From Adiantum capillus-veneris (Eukaryota; Streptophyta; Polypodiopsida; Polypodiales; Pteridaceae): a stretch of 64,000 bases of DNA. This document shows, piece after piece, positions 13,728 to 25,155 of the stretch. The translations under genes and the position numbers were made by a program. Numbering within the stretch: the stretch's first letter is position 1; the number at the start of each line of letters is the position of its first letter. The stretch spans positions 61,594,120 to 61,658,119 of the forward strand of contig CM043956.1 of assembly GCA_014529385.2 (NCBI GenBank), read 5' to 3'. The notes under the pieces were generated by a model. The model did no database searches. It had not been told where the DNA came from and was given only the letters and a program-made list of their open reading frames with translations.

Positions 13728-16700
13728 TCATGTGTATGAGAGTAAGCCCAAAGCTTTTCGGAAAGCTTCAAACTTTTCTCGTGATAATGCCTTCGTAAAT
13801 AGATCTGCAATGTTATCCTGTGTAGGACAGTAAGTTAGTGTGATCTCCCCTGCATGTAGCCTTTCCCTGACATAGTGGTAGTGAACCTCTATGTGCTTTG
13901 TTCTTGCATGAAATACTGGATTCCTTGCAACTGCCATAGCACTCTGACTGTCAGTGAAAATGGTAGTGGGTGCCTGTTGACACTAACAAAGATCTGCCAA
14001 TAACCTGCGTATCCATACACAATCAAATGTTGCCGTGAAAGCTGACCTGTACTCAACTTCACAAGTTGATGTAGCCACTGTGGGTTGCTTCTTGCTTAGC
14101 CAAGATATACATGCATTTCCCAAGAAAAAACAATTGCCACTTGTGGAATGTCGTGTGTCAAAATCACCAGCCCAATCTGAATCGCTGTAACCAAGAAGCT
14201 GCATAGAACTGTGCTTTCCATACATATCCCCCCTTGGAAAGAACATGGCAAGATTAGGGGTACCTAAAAGGTAACGAAGTATGCGCTTCACAGCCTGCCA
14301 ATGATGCATACCTGGGCTGTGCATAAATATGCTTGCTTGTGAAACCCCAAATTGAATGTCTGGATGAGTGTTGCCTGCCAAATATATCAAGCAACCAACC
14401 GCTGCTGCATAAGTATGTACATCAAAAGGTTCTCCAGCATCGTGCATGCTCAACTTTGATCCAGTTTCTACGGGTGTAGAGATTGGTTTACAATTTTGCA
14501 TACCAAACTTGTCCAAAATTTTATGCAAATATTTTGCCTGCAACATGTATATGCCATCCTCTGATTGCACAAACTGAATACCCAAGTAATAATGTAGCAA
14601 ACCAAGATCAAACATCTCAAAGGTTTTTCTCAAAGCATCTTTAAACGCTTCAATTTCATCTGCACTATTGCCTGTAAGAAGCATATCATCCACATAAAGT
14701 GTTAGCATAATGAGAACTCCATCTCTCTTTTTGACATACAAAGTACAATCTGTTGGACTGTTCTGAAATCCCTGGCCAATCAAATAAGTATGTATCTTCT
14801 CATACCATGCTCTTGGAGCCTGTTTGAGACCATACAAAGCTTTACGCAATCTACATACCTTTTGCTCTTGACCTTTTACAACAAAACCACTTGGTTGAAT
14901 TACATAAACTTCTTCCTGCAAATCATCATTCAAAAAAGCAGTTTTGATATCCAACTGATGCACTTTCCAACCATGATGAGCAGCAATTGCAACTAGTGAT
15001 CTAACTGTGGACGCACGAGAAGTAGGAGCAAAGGTTTCATCATAATCTATGCCTTTCTGTTGCGCATAGCCTTTTGCCACAAGCCTTGCTTTGTACCTGT
15101 CAACAGTACCATCTTGTTTCCTTTTTACCTTAAAAACCCACTTTGTACCAATAGGCTTTTTACCTGTAGGCAAGTCCACTAGATCCCATGTATGATTCTT
15201 ATGAATAGAATCAATTTCTTGCTGCATAGCATCTTTCCACTGAACACACTCTAAAGCTTGTTCAAATGAATCAGGCTCATCTGCATCACAAAGAGTGCTA
15301 AAGCAAGCCAAATCTACTTGCTCTCTGCCAAAAGTAGTACCAGCACGTGTTTTTCGTGGCAACGGTGCATCCAACTTGCTATCCTGCAAAGTTTTCTGAA
15401 CCCATTTAGGCAAGGTTCTTTCTTCCCTGAGAACTTCTTGCTCTTCACGCACAATTTCCTCTACATCATGAGGTGTCACATGCTGATCAAAAGATTGATC
15501 AAGATTATCAACCTGTTGTGTTTCTTGATTCTCCACAAAAGAAGGAAGCAAACCTTCAAATACATCATGTGTTTGCATATGAGGTACATCAAAGGCAACC
15601 ATAGGTTGAGCAGTAGTTTCTGCAAAAATTACATCACGACTTTCAAAAATCTTGTTTGTAGCAGGATTGTAAAGTCTATAACCTTTACTTCCACTACTGT
15701 ACCCCACAAATATACATTTGATTGCCTTATCATCAAGCTTCCCACGTAACTGCTGAGGGATGTGAGCATAGGCAAGACAACCAAAAACACGAAGATAACT
15801 GACTGAAGGTTTTTTGTCATACCAAGCTTCATATGCAGTAATGGTCTTCAAGGCACGAGTAGGACACCTGTTCAAAACATGTGCTGCACAAGCAAATGCC
15901 TCCATCCATAGCTTATGAGGCAAACTCTTAGCCTTGAGCATACATCTAGCCGTCTCCATTAAAGACCTGTTCTTCCTTTCTGCAACACCATTCTGTTGTG
16001 GTGTGTATGGCATAGTGCATTGGTGTTTAATGCCTTTCTTTCCCAAAAAATCCTTAAATGCACCTGACATGTATTCACCTCCTCGATCGGTACGAAGAGT
16101 CTGTACTTTGCAACCTGTTTCATTTTCAACCATGGCGACATAATGTTGAAAAACTGCAAACACATCTGACTTTTCTTTGAGTGGATACACCCAACAAAAC
16201 CTAGAAAAGTCATCAATGAAGGTCACAAAATAAAGGCTGTTTCCTATAGATGGCGTCCTCATAGGACCACATACATCATTGTGTACAAGCTGCAACTTTC
16301 GTGTCGCTCTAACTGAACCATCCTGCGAAAATGCAAATCTGTGCATCTTTCCAAGAACGCAACCTTCACATACATGTCTTGGTGGCATCTCCAATAAAGA
16401 CAAATCATGCACCATATTATGACGTTGTAAAGTCATCAAACTGCCATAACTAACATGCCCAAATCTAGCATGCCACAACTCAGCATCCTGCATGGCCTGA
16501 GTCTTTGTTTCTGCAATACATACCTGAATCTGCTTTTCATAACGATCTAGCACAAATAGTCCATTTTCCAGCGTACCTGTGGTGATAAGAGAATAACCAT
16601 TCTCTCGATCTCGTACAACACATCTGTCATCCTCAAAAATGACCCGAAGACCATTTTTTGCAAGAGAGGATACAGACAAAAAATTCTTCTTGATCCCTGG

Positions 16701-17909
16701 AACATATAAGACATCTGGCAAGCATAAATCTGAACCATCTGAAATGGTAATCAAAATCTTACCAACGCCTTTGATTGGATAAGAAGCATTATTTGCACAT
16801 GTCACCTTCTTTCCTGCTGGAGCTGCATCCAATGAACAAAACAAATCCTTCCTTGAAGTAATATGCCTGGATGCACCACTATCAAAGTACCAAATCATTT
16901 GTGTCTTTTCAACACTATAAGCAGAAAAATCTGAACATACTACAAAAGCATAAGAATCTTGCACAAAGTTTGCAGACTCTTCTTTAGCTGTAGAAGAATC
17001 ACCAGAAGCTGAAACAACCAAACTTGACTCTTTCTTCTTTTCTTTAGCAATTCGCTTTTTACACTCACTAATGTAGTGACCAGGTTTCTTGCAATAGTGA
17101 CATTTACCTTTCTTCTTGGACTTGTCGGAATCACCTTTAGACTTCTCTGAAGATTGTCCTGCACTAGACTTGGAGTGATGAGCACTCTCTTTACCCCTGT
17201 TTTTGTTATGTACAACAAGAGCATGATCCATACCATCCACCTGTAAAGACTTGTTCTTACGTGATTGATCCTCCTGCAATAGCAATGCCACTAACTCTTC
17301 AAAATGAAGAGGGTTAGGATTAGCTCGCAAAGACAGAGTCAAAGAAGTCTGAAAAGTCAAATAAGATGGTGGTAGTGAATTGAGTGTTTTGGAAACCAAG
17401 TCCTTCTCTGGAATCACTTCATCAATGCTAAGCAATTGCTCTTTAAGATCCCTGATTTTTGTAAGATGCTCGACAATATCGTCACCTTCGTCCATCTGTA
17501 TTTTGTCAAGTTGTTTCTTCAAAAACTCTATTCTGGCAGCGTTTCTTCCTCTAAACATAGCTTGCAGAGTGTTCCAAGCATCCTCAGAAGTTCTGCAAGA
17601 TCTGATATGTGGTGTGATTGTCCTCTTTATGGTTAAGGCAATCACAGCCATAGCCTGTGCATCTTTAGTATCCCATCTCTTTTGCTCTGGAGTGACTTGT
17701 GAGGGTCCTGCACCAACAGCTGCACCACGACCAGGCGTGGCAGGTGCAATGCTACCTGGACGAACTTCATCTCCAGATACATAATCCCACAATCCTTTAC
17801 CAACCAAAACATTTTTGGCCATAAAAGACCAAAGAGAATAGTTGGTACCATCCAATTTGTCTTCGGATGTAAACGCACCAAAAATCTCTTTCTCCGTAGA
17901 TTGAGCCAT
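13728..17909 (-). CDS. Copia gag-pol polyprotein with one premature stop
   Basis: The order is gag, protease, integrase, RT, RNase H, as in Copia. Residue numbers count from the upstream ATG at 17924; I prefer the sixth residue (ATG at 17909) because it precedes the usual gag start. Gag ends in a CCHC knuckle at 275-288. The protease site is Asp348-Ser-Gly. Integrase shows an HxRFGH...CxxC zinc module, FVTFIDDFSR, TDRGGEY and QQNGVAERKNR. RT has Y-V-D-D at 1077-1080. RNase H has an SDSDWAGD block. A TAG at 13983-13985 stops translation within RNase H; the same frame continues to the C-terminus at 13728. Apart from this lesion all key residues seem present, so the element may still serve as a template for proteins supplied in trans. 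Confidence 0.94.
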
Positions 17910-18283
17910 ACTGTGGATGCACACAAGAGAGCAAAAGAACCTCCAAGAGATTCACAAATCTCCTCTCCAATCCAAGCAAAACTCTACACAAAATCTCAGC
18001 ACAAAGCTAAGACAAGCTGCTTCCCAAAAGAACTGTTTACCTGAAGAAAATCTGTCAAAAAGCACACCCTCTTTATCTAAACGCCTTCGAAAAGTAACTT
18101 CTGCTACGCTGCTCAGAACAAAATTCTGAGGGCTCGAACGGCTTCAAAAGGGGGGTAAAACTACAAGTCGCCTGCTCAGAATACTCCCGGAACGTCGAGG
18201 ATGCTCCCACGAGCAAATTTTTCGAAAACTGCGATTGCGCGCGCGGACGCGAAAACGCAAGTAGAGGCTCTGGAAATCACCTT

Positions 18284-18295
18284 GCTCTGATACCA
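18284..18295 (-). other. Primer-binding site, initiator tRNA-Met
   Basis: On the minus strand, TGGTATCAGAGC lies two bases after the 5' LTR. It is complementary to the 3' end of plant initiator tRNA-Met, the standard Copia primer. Confidence 0.95.
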
Positions 18296-18297
18296 AT

Positions 18298-18576
18298 TGT
18301 TGAAGATGATGAAACAGGAAACAGAAGGAAGACAACAACTCAGAGTAGGAAGAAGATGGAGAAGGAGAAGACACAGAGCTTGTGTACGAGATCTCTGTAG
18401 TCTATCTCTCTGTATTGGAATAATAGTGTATATACAAACTCAGAGCTACAAAGCTTATATGAAACCCTAAGAGATAAGGTGTCCTTTCACACCGGATGTC
18501 CAGGGGAAAAAACCCAGTGGGAGAAAAGTGCCCCTGGTGAAGCGCGTATACACACTAACACTACTACATGTCTACA
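18298..18576 (-). repeat. 5' LTR of young Copia element
   Basis: 279 bp, nearly identical to the copy at 13402-13680. It contains a TATATA-rich stretch that could serve as its core promoter. It is followed on the plus strand by the ACTCA target duplication. Confidence 0.96.
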
Positions 18577-19146
18577 ACTCATTGTGATTGGGATAAGGAT
18601 GTTGCTACAAGTGTTTGCATTATAAACATGACTATATGATATGACACCTAAAGAGAAGTATAGTGGTGAAAAACTTCATGTGTTTGATTTCAAAGTCTTT
18701 GATTGTATTTCTTACGTGCATGTTCTAGATGAATTGAGAAGCGAACTTGACCCAAAGGTTGAAAATGTGTGTTCATTGGCTATTCCCTTGAGCAAAAAGT
18801 GTATAAGTGTTACAATCCTATGACATATAAAGCAAGGGTGAAAATAGATGTTTTTCATGAAATGGCAAGTTGGTATGATGATGTGAAGGATGATTTAGGT
18901 GTTGATGTAAGAGAGAATGTGGCCATAGAAGATATAGGTGCGTAGTCAAAGGTCTTGAGTGGGATGCAAGGGTCACCTAGTGTAGGTTATGGTGAGAAGC
19001 CATTGAGTGGAAGATTTCCTGAAAGAATGAGTTCTACCAACTCGTCAAATGTATCAACAAAAGGAAAGAAAAAATTTGATGATGCTCCTTAGTTGCCAAA
19101 TTTGAGTGCAAGTAGTGATGATAGTGATAATAATGGTTTTGAGTAG
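18577..19146 (+). pseudogene. Old Copia element, integrase/RT linker
   Basis: Directly after the young element's target duplication the old Copia reading resumes. MTPKEKYSGEKLHVFDFKVF is followed by an LDPKVEN segment, the conserved Copia stretch after the integrase core. The frame then decays through a serine-rich linker to about 19140, where a different LTR starts. Confidence 0.75.
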
Positions 19147-19336
19147 TGTTACAATTCATGCCAACTAACCAGACACTCACTGACTTACTAACCCAACACT
19201 AACTTATTCTTTAATATTCAATAAGAGCTGTGAGGTGCCTTATTCTCACTCTAAGGTCCATCAAACTGTGTGCTCTTGCTTCTTCCCCTTCCCCACATGT
19301 ACACACATATCCCCTTCCCCGCATGCATGCTCCACA
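19147..19336 (+). repeat. 5' LTR, decayed Copia
   Basis: It shares CCAACTA, ACTTACTAACCCA, TGAGGTGCCTTAT and CTAGCTTCT-type segments in the same order with 22447-22635. The start at TGTTAC is clear; the end at CCACA is set by the primer-binding site three bases on. Confidence 0.75.
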
Positions 19337-19338
19337 TG

Positions 19339-19350
19339 TGGTATCAGAGC
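19339..19350 (+). other. Primer-binding site, initiator tRNA-Met
   Basis: A perfect TGGTATCAGAGC lies right after the 5' LTR. Confidence 0.92.
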
Positions 19351-19879
19351 TTTGGTCTCCTCACCTACCCTCTCTCATAGTCAAGGTAGAGGCAAAAAGG
19401 GGTGTGATTGTGTGTATAGTTCAACACACACACACACACTTTTCAAAAGAGAGCAAAGGAGAGAGGGAGAGATTATTTTCCTCTCTCACAAGCAGACACA
19501 CTTTGAAATCTTTGGCTTCGACAATCACCACGATTTACGGCATCCTCTTCTCGACATTACCACCTTCTCAATATCAATGACATCGGCTCTTGTCAAGACA
19601 AAGAGAGATTCTTGAGAGTAGCAGACATGAAAGAATCTTGTACTCTGGCTTAGGTTGCTAGAGTTCCCCACTTGAGTCCTTGCCATAAGATATGTATAAA
19701 TGGGTATAGGTGCTTTGACACCAAGTTGGCATTTTTTGAGCAGCACATGCTAGTTGATGCCCTATCAGCACTCTTTTACAGTTTATGCACGAGTTTTTCT
19801 TGAGATTTTGATATCTATATAGAGGAGAATCTGCCAAAATTTTTGCTTTTTTTTTTCATGTATTCCTAGTTACACTCTC

Positions 19880-20590
19880 TTGCATTTGCTCTTGTCAGTT
19901 ATAGATGGACTTTCTAAGAAAGAAGAATATTATATCAAGAAGTTTGATGGCACAAACTTCATGATATGGAAGCAATGTATGCTTGATTTTTTGGTCAACA
20001 AGAGCCTTGTGGTGCCATTGGAAGAGTGTAAAGAGGTTGTTTACACTATAGAGGAGTGGAAAGAGCGTGGTGTTTACACTAAAGATGAGTGGAAAGAGCT
20101 TGATTCTTGTGCTATGGTGACCATTCGCCTATGCCTTTGTAAGTCTATTTTCTTTACAATTATGGATAAGACCGATACAAAGGAATTATAGGAGTCATTA
20201 TTCTCAGCTTGGGATGGCAAGAGTACCTGAAACATAATTTTTCTTCTGAAAAAGCTCATGCATCTGAACATGAAAGAGGTTAGGAATGCCACTTCACATT
20301 TTAATTGGTTCAACAACTTGTTTTCATAACTCACCTCTAAGGGACTCAATTTTAATGATGAAATGAATGCTATTTTATTGCTATGTTCTTTGCCTTCATT
20401 GTGGGACACATTTAACACTACCATTAGTGACTTCGTCCCTAAAGGTGAGCTTATTCTCAGCAGTGTTACTGGTGCTTTGCTCACGGAAGAGATTAGACAT
20501 CAGTCTCTTGACTCTAGTGGGCATGGTGATGTATATATGACTGGTGATGGTCATCCTAGGCAGAGAGGTCGCAATCATAGTCATGGTTGA
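19880..20590 (+). pseudogene. Copia gag remnant
   Basis: A gag start is readable (KKFDGTNFMIWKQCMLDFL), followed by a segment with a duplicated EEWKE-like motif and then LLCSLPSLWDTFNTTISD, typical of the Copia gag domain. Stops near 20190, 20230 and 20328 break the frame. A histidine- and cysteine-containing knuckle-like remnant follows at about 20640-20715. Confidence 0.75.
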
Positions 20591-20929
20591 TCACAGGATC
20601 GCAAGAATGCTCATAGCAAGAATCATGGATGTAACCTACACAATGTGGAACATTATCATTTCCATAAGAAAGTCCACTTGAAAAAAGATTGTTGTATCTT
20701 GCAATGTGAAAAGTGTAAAGCCATTGTCAAGTCTAAACCTCCTAAAAGCAGTGTGAAGATTGAGGAGCTCAATATAGTTTAGTCTCCACCTGCTGAGGTG
20801 TTCCTAACATGCCGTAGTTGTCAGATGTCTTGATATTCACTTTTGATTTGATTCCACATGCATTAGTGTTTCTTGATGAGTTCTATGTGCAAAATTGGAC
20901 CTTTGATTCAAGTGCTAGTTTCCATGTTG

Positions 20930-21333
20930 TCTAGATGGACGTGAAGATGGCTTTCCTTCAGAAGGATCTTGAATATAATGTCTACATGAAATAACTAGAG
21001 GGTTTTGAAGTTCAACTTTAAAAGACTACAAGAGCAGAACTAGTGTGTAGACTATGTAAGACATTGTATGGCCTAAAGAAAGTCTCAAGGTAGTGGTACC
21101 AAAAATTCGACAAGCACATGTAGTCCCAAGGTTATGTACGGAGCCAGGAAGCTCAATGCTTGTATACCTGGAAGTTGAATGATGGTTCACTTATCATCTT
21201 CTTACTTTATGTTGATGATATGCTCATTGCTAGGAAATATAAAGATGAGATTTTCATCTTGGAGAAGTCACTTAGCGCATGAAATCTTGTATGAAGGATC
21301 TGGGAGATGCAAGCCACTTATCTCAGCAAACGT
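20930..21333 (+). pseudogene. Copia reverse transcriptase remnant
   Basis: The stretch reads DVKMAFLQKDLE, then LCKTLYGLKKVSR, then LLYVDDMLIA, the conserved RT blocks with the catalytic Y-V-D-D intact near 21210. Stops and a frameshift surround it, and the MITE-like insertion follows at 21338. Confidence 0.8.
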
Positions 21334-21337
21334 ATCT

Positions 21338-21624
21338 GGGTGCAAGCATGTTAATGTGTCACGCTTTTTGTGCTAGTTAGCATTTTCAAGTTAGCATATC
21401 GTTAAAAAGTTGGGCGTTTGGTTAAATTTTTGCAAATAATATCAAAATTTGTTGGAGGTTGTACACTTGGATTCCTTGTTTCAAGAGCTTTCTATCAATA
21501 TATCATACGTCATAGATCTTGGAGATATAGCTCATGTTATTGTACTAGTTAGCATATGTCAACATTGTGCTAATTAGCATTGTCCTGACATGAAAAAGTG
21601 TGACACGTTAACATGCTTTCACCC
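21338..21624. mobile_element. MITE-like element with ~34-bp terminal inverted repeats
   Basis: The left end GGGTGCAAGCATGTTAATGT and the right end, read in reverse GGGTGAAAGCATGTTAACGT, are inverted repeats that continue through GTCAC(G/A)CTTTTT. It is flanked by ATCT on both sides (21334-21337 and 21625-21628), consistent with a 4-bp target duplication. CTA(G/A)TTAGCA motifs recur inside both ends. There is no coding capacity. The superfamily is unknown to me. Confidence 0.78.
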
Positions 21625-21644
21625 ATCTACAAGTCTTGTTGGGT

Positions 21645-21663
21645 GGGGGGGGGGGGGGGGGGG
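21645..21663. repeat. Poly-G tract
   Basis: 19 consecutive G residues lie just outside the MITE-like element, within the Copia remnant. The exact length may be affected by sequencing. Confidence 0.9.
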
Positions 21664-22350
21664 AGCTACATTGAGTACCCCAACATAGGTATATGCAAAA
21701 ATTAATAAGAGTGATCCTCCCAAATTTGATTCTTTGAAAGTGGAAATGGAAAAGGTACCATATTCTTCAGTAGTAGGTAGTTTTATGTGCACCATGGTAG
21801 TCACCAGACCCAACATTTCATTTGCAGTGGGAGTAGTATAAAAATTTGTGGAAAATCCTAGTAGGAAGCATTGGGAGGCAATGAAACACATTCTAAGATT
21901 ACCTTAAGAATACAACAAGCAAGTGCTTACTCTTTGGAAGCAATGATAAATCCATAGTGGGTTACATGGATGAGAACTATGTGGGTTGTGTGGATAGTCA
22001 AAGGTCCATGTCTGGCTATGTATTACTATTTGTTGGAGCACCTATGACATGGAGATCATGTCTCCACTTTGTCTTCCACCACAAAGTCAGAGTATGTTGC
22101 AGTTTTTGGAGTGGGAGACCTTGGCATTTACGAGACTCCACTGTTGCATTGTGATAGTTAAAGTGCTATTATGCTAGCAAATAACCTAATGTTTCACTCA
22201 AAGTCAAAAAACATAGAGGCCAGGTATCATGTGATCCGAGACATATTGGCTAACAAGAACATGGAGATAGTCAAGTTTCATATGTTTGATAACCCAACTG
22301 ATTCTCTCACAAGAGCTTCACCTCAGAGCGGTTTGCACATAGCATTGAGA
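21664..22350 (+). pseudogene. Copia RNase H remnant
   Basis: Readable pieces include KVPYSSVVGSFMCTMVVTRP and NPSRKHWEAMKHILR, then a segment matching the DSDWAGD region in decayed form, and near 22190 a HSKSKNIEARYHVIRD stretch typical of the Copia RNase H end. Stops and shifts are frequent. Confidence 0.75.
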
Positions 22351-22446
22351 TGATGGGTGTAGGGTGAAGCCACTTGAATGCTTCACAATTGTATATGTTT
22401 TACATACATAGTTTACTTGGGCCACATTGGCCTTCAAGTAGGAGAT

Positions 22447-22635
22447 TGTTGGGGTTTAGGCCAACTAGCCAGATTCCACTAACTTACTAACCCATCACTA
22501 AACTTATTATTTAATATACAATAGAATAAGGGGTTCTGAGGTGCCTTATCCTCACTTTGAGCTTCCACCAAACTCTATGCTCTAGCTTCTCCCCCTTCCC
22601 TGCACGCATGCACACATCCGTGCACACTTCTCACA
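22447..22635 (+). repeat. 3' LTR, decayed Copia
   Basis: It starts TGTTGGGG directly after CAAGTAGGAGAT, the usual Copia polypurine context. It aligns with 19147-19336 but is clearly diverged. The right end at CTCACA is approximate. Confidence 0.72.
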
Positions 22636-23681
22636 AACAGAGTTTAGATGAGGAGTTTGGCATACCCTTTGCATACCCTAGGTGAAGACTCTCGGTGCAA
22701 TACACTGCTGTAGGGAATCCACCAGCACAAGATCTCCCTACTTGCATATTTTGGTTTCATTGTATTAAAACACACCGAACTAGTTGCACTAAGAGAAAAT
22801 ATGTTGAAATATAATGTATTGGAAATTTAAGTAGTCTCTCTCATTTTAGCACAACTCACCATAAATCTATATCTATGAAAATATCTCCCCCTAAAGAAAC
22901 ATCTATATGATCATCCAAGAGGTCATCTGGATTTTCCTGCATTTTTCTCTTTGTTAATTGCTTCCTTTGTGTTTTCATCTTCGTTTTTCTCAGAAAAAAA
23001 AATTACGATTGAGAGTGTAATCCTAGTAGATGTGCACTTTGTGAGGCTATCTCAATGGCATACGACTACTTTGGTTGCAAAATCTTAGCATAGAAAATCA
23101 CCTAAAAAGAGAAATGAGTTTACATGAGATAATGTATATATTCCCACAATTAGTTGTAGTATGTTACAAAGTTGTACTTATTTATAGTGCTTGAGTAGGA
23201 CACATGTGCCTCAAACATTGCTCTATTTTTCTATGAACCCACACAACTCTCCTCTACACACTGTTACAACACGGCTCTCCATGTTCACTTCAAACCATGC
23301 ACGTCAAATACCTCCACTTCAAACCCTCTTTCACCCTCAAAATTTTCTATAGCATTCCAGAATTTTATATAGCTCAAGTTTATTGCAAACCTAAATTGCA
23401 AGGATAAACCTAAAACATAAACAAAAAATCTTAATTACAAGCTTAAGACTTACCACAACAACAAGCTTAAAGCGTAAAGCTAAATTCAATATATAAATCT
23501 AAATTCTAAGCACAAACCTAAAACCTTACCTCCAAGTGGAAACATAAACTACAAAAGCTTTAAATGCAAACCTTAAGCTTCAAACGCAAAGAAACTCTAA
23601 ATGCATACTTAAAACTATATCGTAACGTTAACCTCAACGTGAATCCTTAAATTTCATTGAAGCAATTAGTTTTGTTTGGAA

Positions 23682-23731
<50 letters not shown>

Positions 23732-24845
23732 TGGGAATATATATTTTACATTAGGTAGTGTTTGGAAATGCATTTAGGATTAAATAGAATGCTAATTTAC
23801 AAACAACCATAAATTAATTATTAAAAATATTAAATTTAACATTAAACATAGCTCTAGACTAATCAACTTCAAAATTATTTAAAACTAATCATAAAAGACG
23901 TTTAAACTAACCTTAAACACAAGGTGGCTCTGGTTGCTTGTGGCTGAAATGTTGGTAGATGCCATGGCTCGGGTGGCTTAGTGTGTAATTTTTTTCAATA
24001 CATTTATCACTCACAATTTGTGAGTATGGAAAAAAGAAACTTTTAAAGTAATCCTACAAACAACTCTTAATTAGTCTTGAAAAAACCCTAAAACAAACAT
24101 CAAATTAGTTGTTAGTTAATCAAACCTAAAACTAATCATAAGAAGTGTAACCTCATTGTAAATTAATCTTAAAGCTTAACCTAGCCATAAATCAATCTTA
24201 AACTAATTCTACAAACAACCTTAAAATAATCATAAGAGGCTTAACCTCAACGTAATCAAACCATAAAACTAGCTCTAGATTGGTTCTAAACTAATCAACT
24301 CTAAAACTAATCTTAAATTGCATTTTGAAAGGAAGTTAAATCAAGTCTGAGACTGATTCTAAACCACACTTTCAAAGAAAGTGTAAATCAAAATTAAACA
24401 ATTCTTAAAAGAATTCTAGAACTAATCCTGAAAGAAAAACTAACCAATAAATAAAACCATGTTAAACTAAACTAATCATACAACTAAGAAGTTTACTCTA
24501 CCTAATAAAGAAAACCTAATTTATCATTAAAAAATACCTAAAATAATGCTAAAGTAAACTTAATTAAACAAAAAATTAATCTTGAATAAAAATAAGTTTA
24601 TTTTAATTATAATTTGAATTTTAAGTAACAACCATCATAAATATTATTAATTCACAAAACCCTAAATTCAAATAACAACAATTTGTCAAAATTTTAACTT
24701 AAACTGTTAATTATATGTATAAAGGACTTTATAAAACACTTAAACCTATTACTAATTTCACAAATCAAATTTAAAACTTAAAAATTAGTTTTATTTTAAC
24801 TCTTTTGTTGTTTAGCATGGATGTGCACATACATGTTTATAATAG
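22636..24845. other. AT-rich spacer, G-poor on plus strand, no gene
   Basis: From about 23380 to 24800 the plus strand is strikingly poor in G, with many near-repeats of AAACTAATC and CTTAAACT-type words. An (AT)n microsatellite lies at 23684-23728. No reading frame has recognisable motifs. Confidence 0.7.
23684..23728. repeat. (AT)n microsatellite
   Basis: About 45 bp of TA dinucleotides flanked on both sides by TGTTTGG-like words. Confidence 0.95.
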
Positions 24846-24892
24846 TATGTGTGTATTACACAATGTATGTGTATTTTTGTGCTATATGTATG

Positions 24893-24936
<44 letters not shown>

Positions 24937-25061
24937 GATACGATTGCCAGGAACAAAAATTTGGGGTAGCCTTTCTTGCAACCTTTCTTGTATGTGTGCA
25001 GATCTACACGATGTATGTGTATTTTTGTGTTATGTGTATGTGTGTGTATGTTCTACACACA

Positions 25062-25109
<48 letters not shown>

Positions 25110-25155
25110 ATACAAGTACCAAAAACAATAGTTTGGGGTAGCCTTTCTTGCAGCA
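24846..25155. repeat. Tandem duplication carrying (AC)n runs
   Basis: Two units about 170 bp apart each contain ATGTATGTGTATTTTTGTG, an (AC)n run (24895-24933 and 25064-25108), AGGATAC and TTTGGGGTAGCCTTTCTTGC. The duplication therefore includes the microsatellite. It is non-coding. Confidence 0.85.

Larger units (their letters stand above)
13402..18576 (-). mobile_element. Young, nearly intact Ty1/Copia element
   Basis: This is a complete 5175-bp element on the minus strand with 279-bp LTRs, an initiator-tRNA-Met primer site, a polypurine tract and one long gag-pol frame. It is flanked by the 5-bp target duplication ACTCA (13397-13401 and 18577-18581). The two LTRs differ at only one base that I can see (near 13612 versus 18508), so the insertion is recent. 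It sits in the integrase region of the older Copia element. One in-frame TAG at 13983-13985 interrupts RNase H. Confidence 0.97.
9366..19146 (+). mobile_element. Old Ty1/Copia element, split by two insertions
   Basis: Four colinear plus-strand blocks make up one decayed Copia element: gag (9366-10330), protease and pre-integrase (10331-10810), integrase start (12935-13401) and post-integrase linker (18577-19146). The second gap holds a complete younger Copia element with a matching 5-bp target duplication, so the host frame on both sides is the same element. The first gap holds non-coding DNA with a degenerate tandem repeat. I found no LTRs for this element. Confidence 0.75.
19147..22635 (+). 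mobile_element. Decayed Ty1/Copia element with diverged LTRs
   Basis: Two related sequences of about 190 bp flank gag, RT and RNase H remnants on the plus strand. A perfect TGGTATCAGAGC primer site follows the first, and a CAAGTAGGAGAT polypurine-type tract precedes the second. The LTRs differ at many positions, so this copy is old. Integrase is not readable, which implies an internal deletion, and a 287-bp MITE-like sequence sits in the pol region. Confidence 0.85.
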
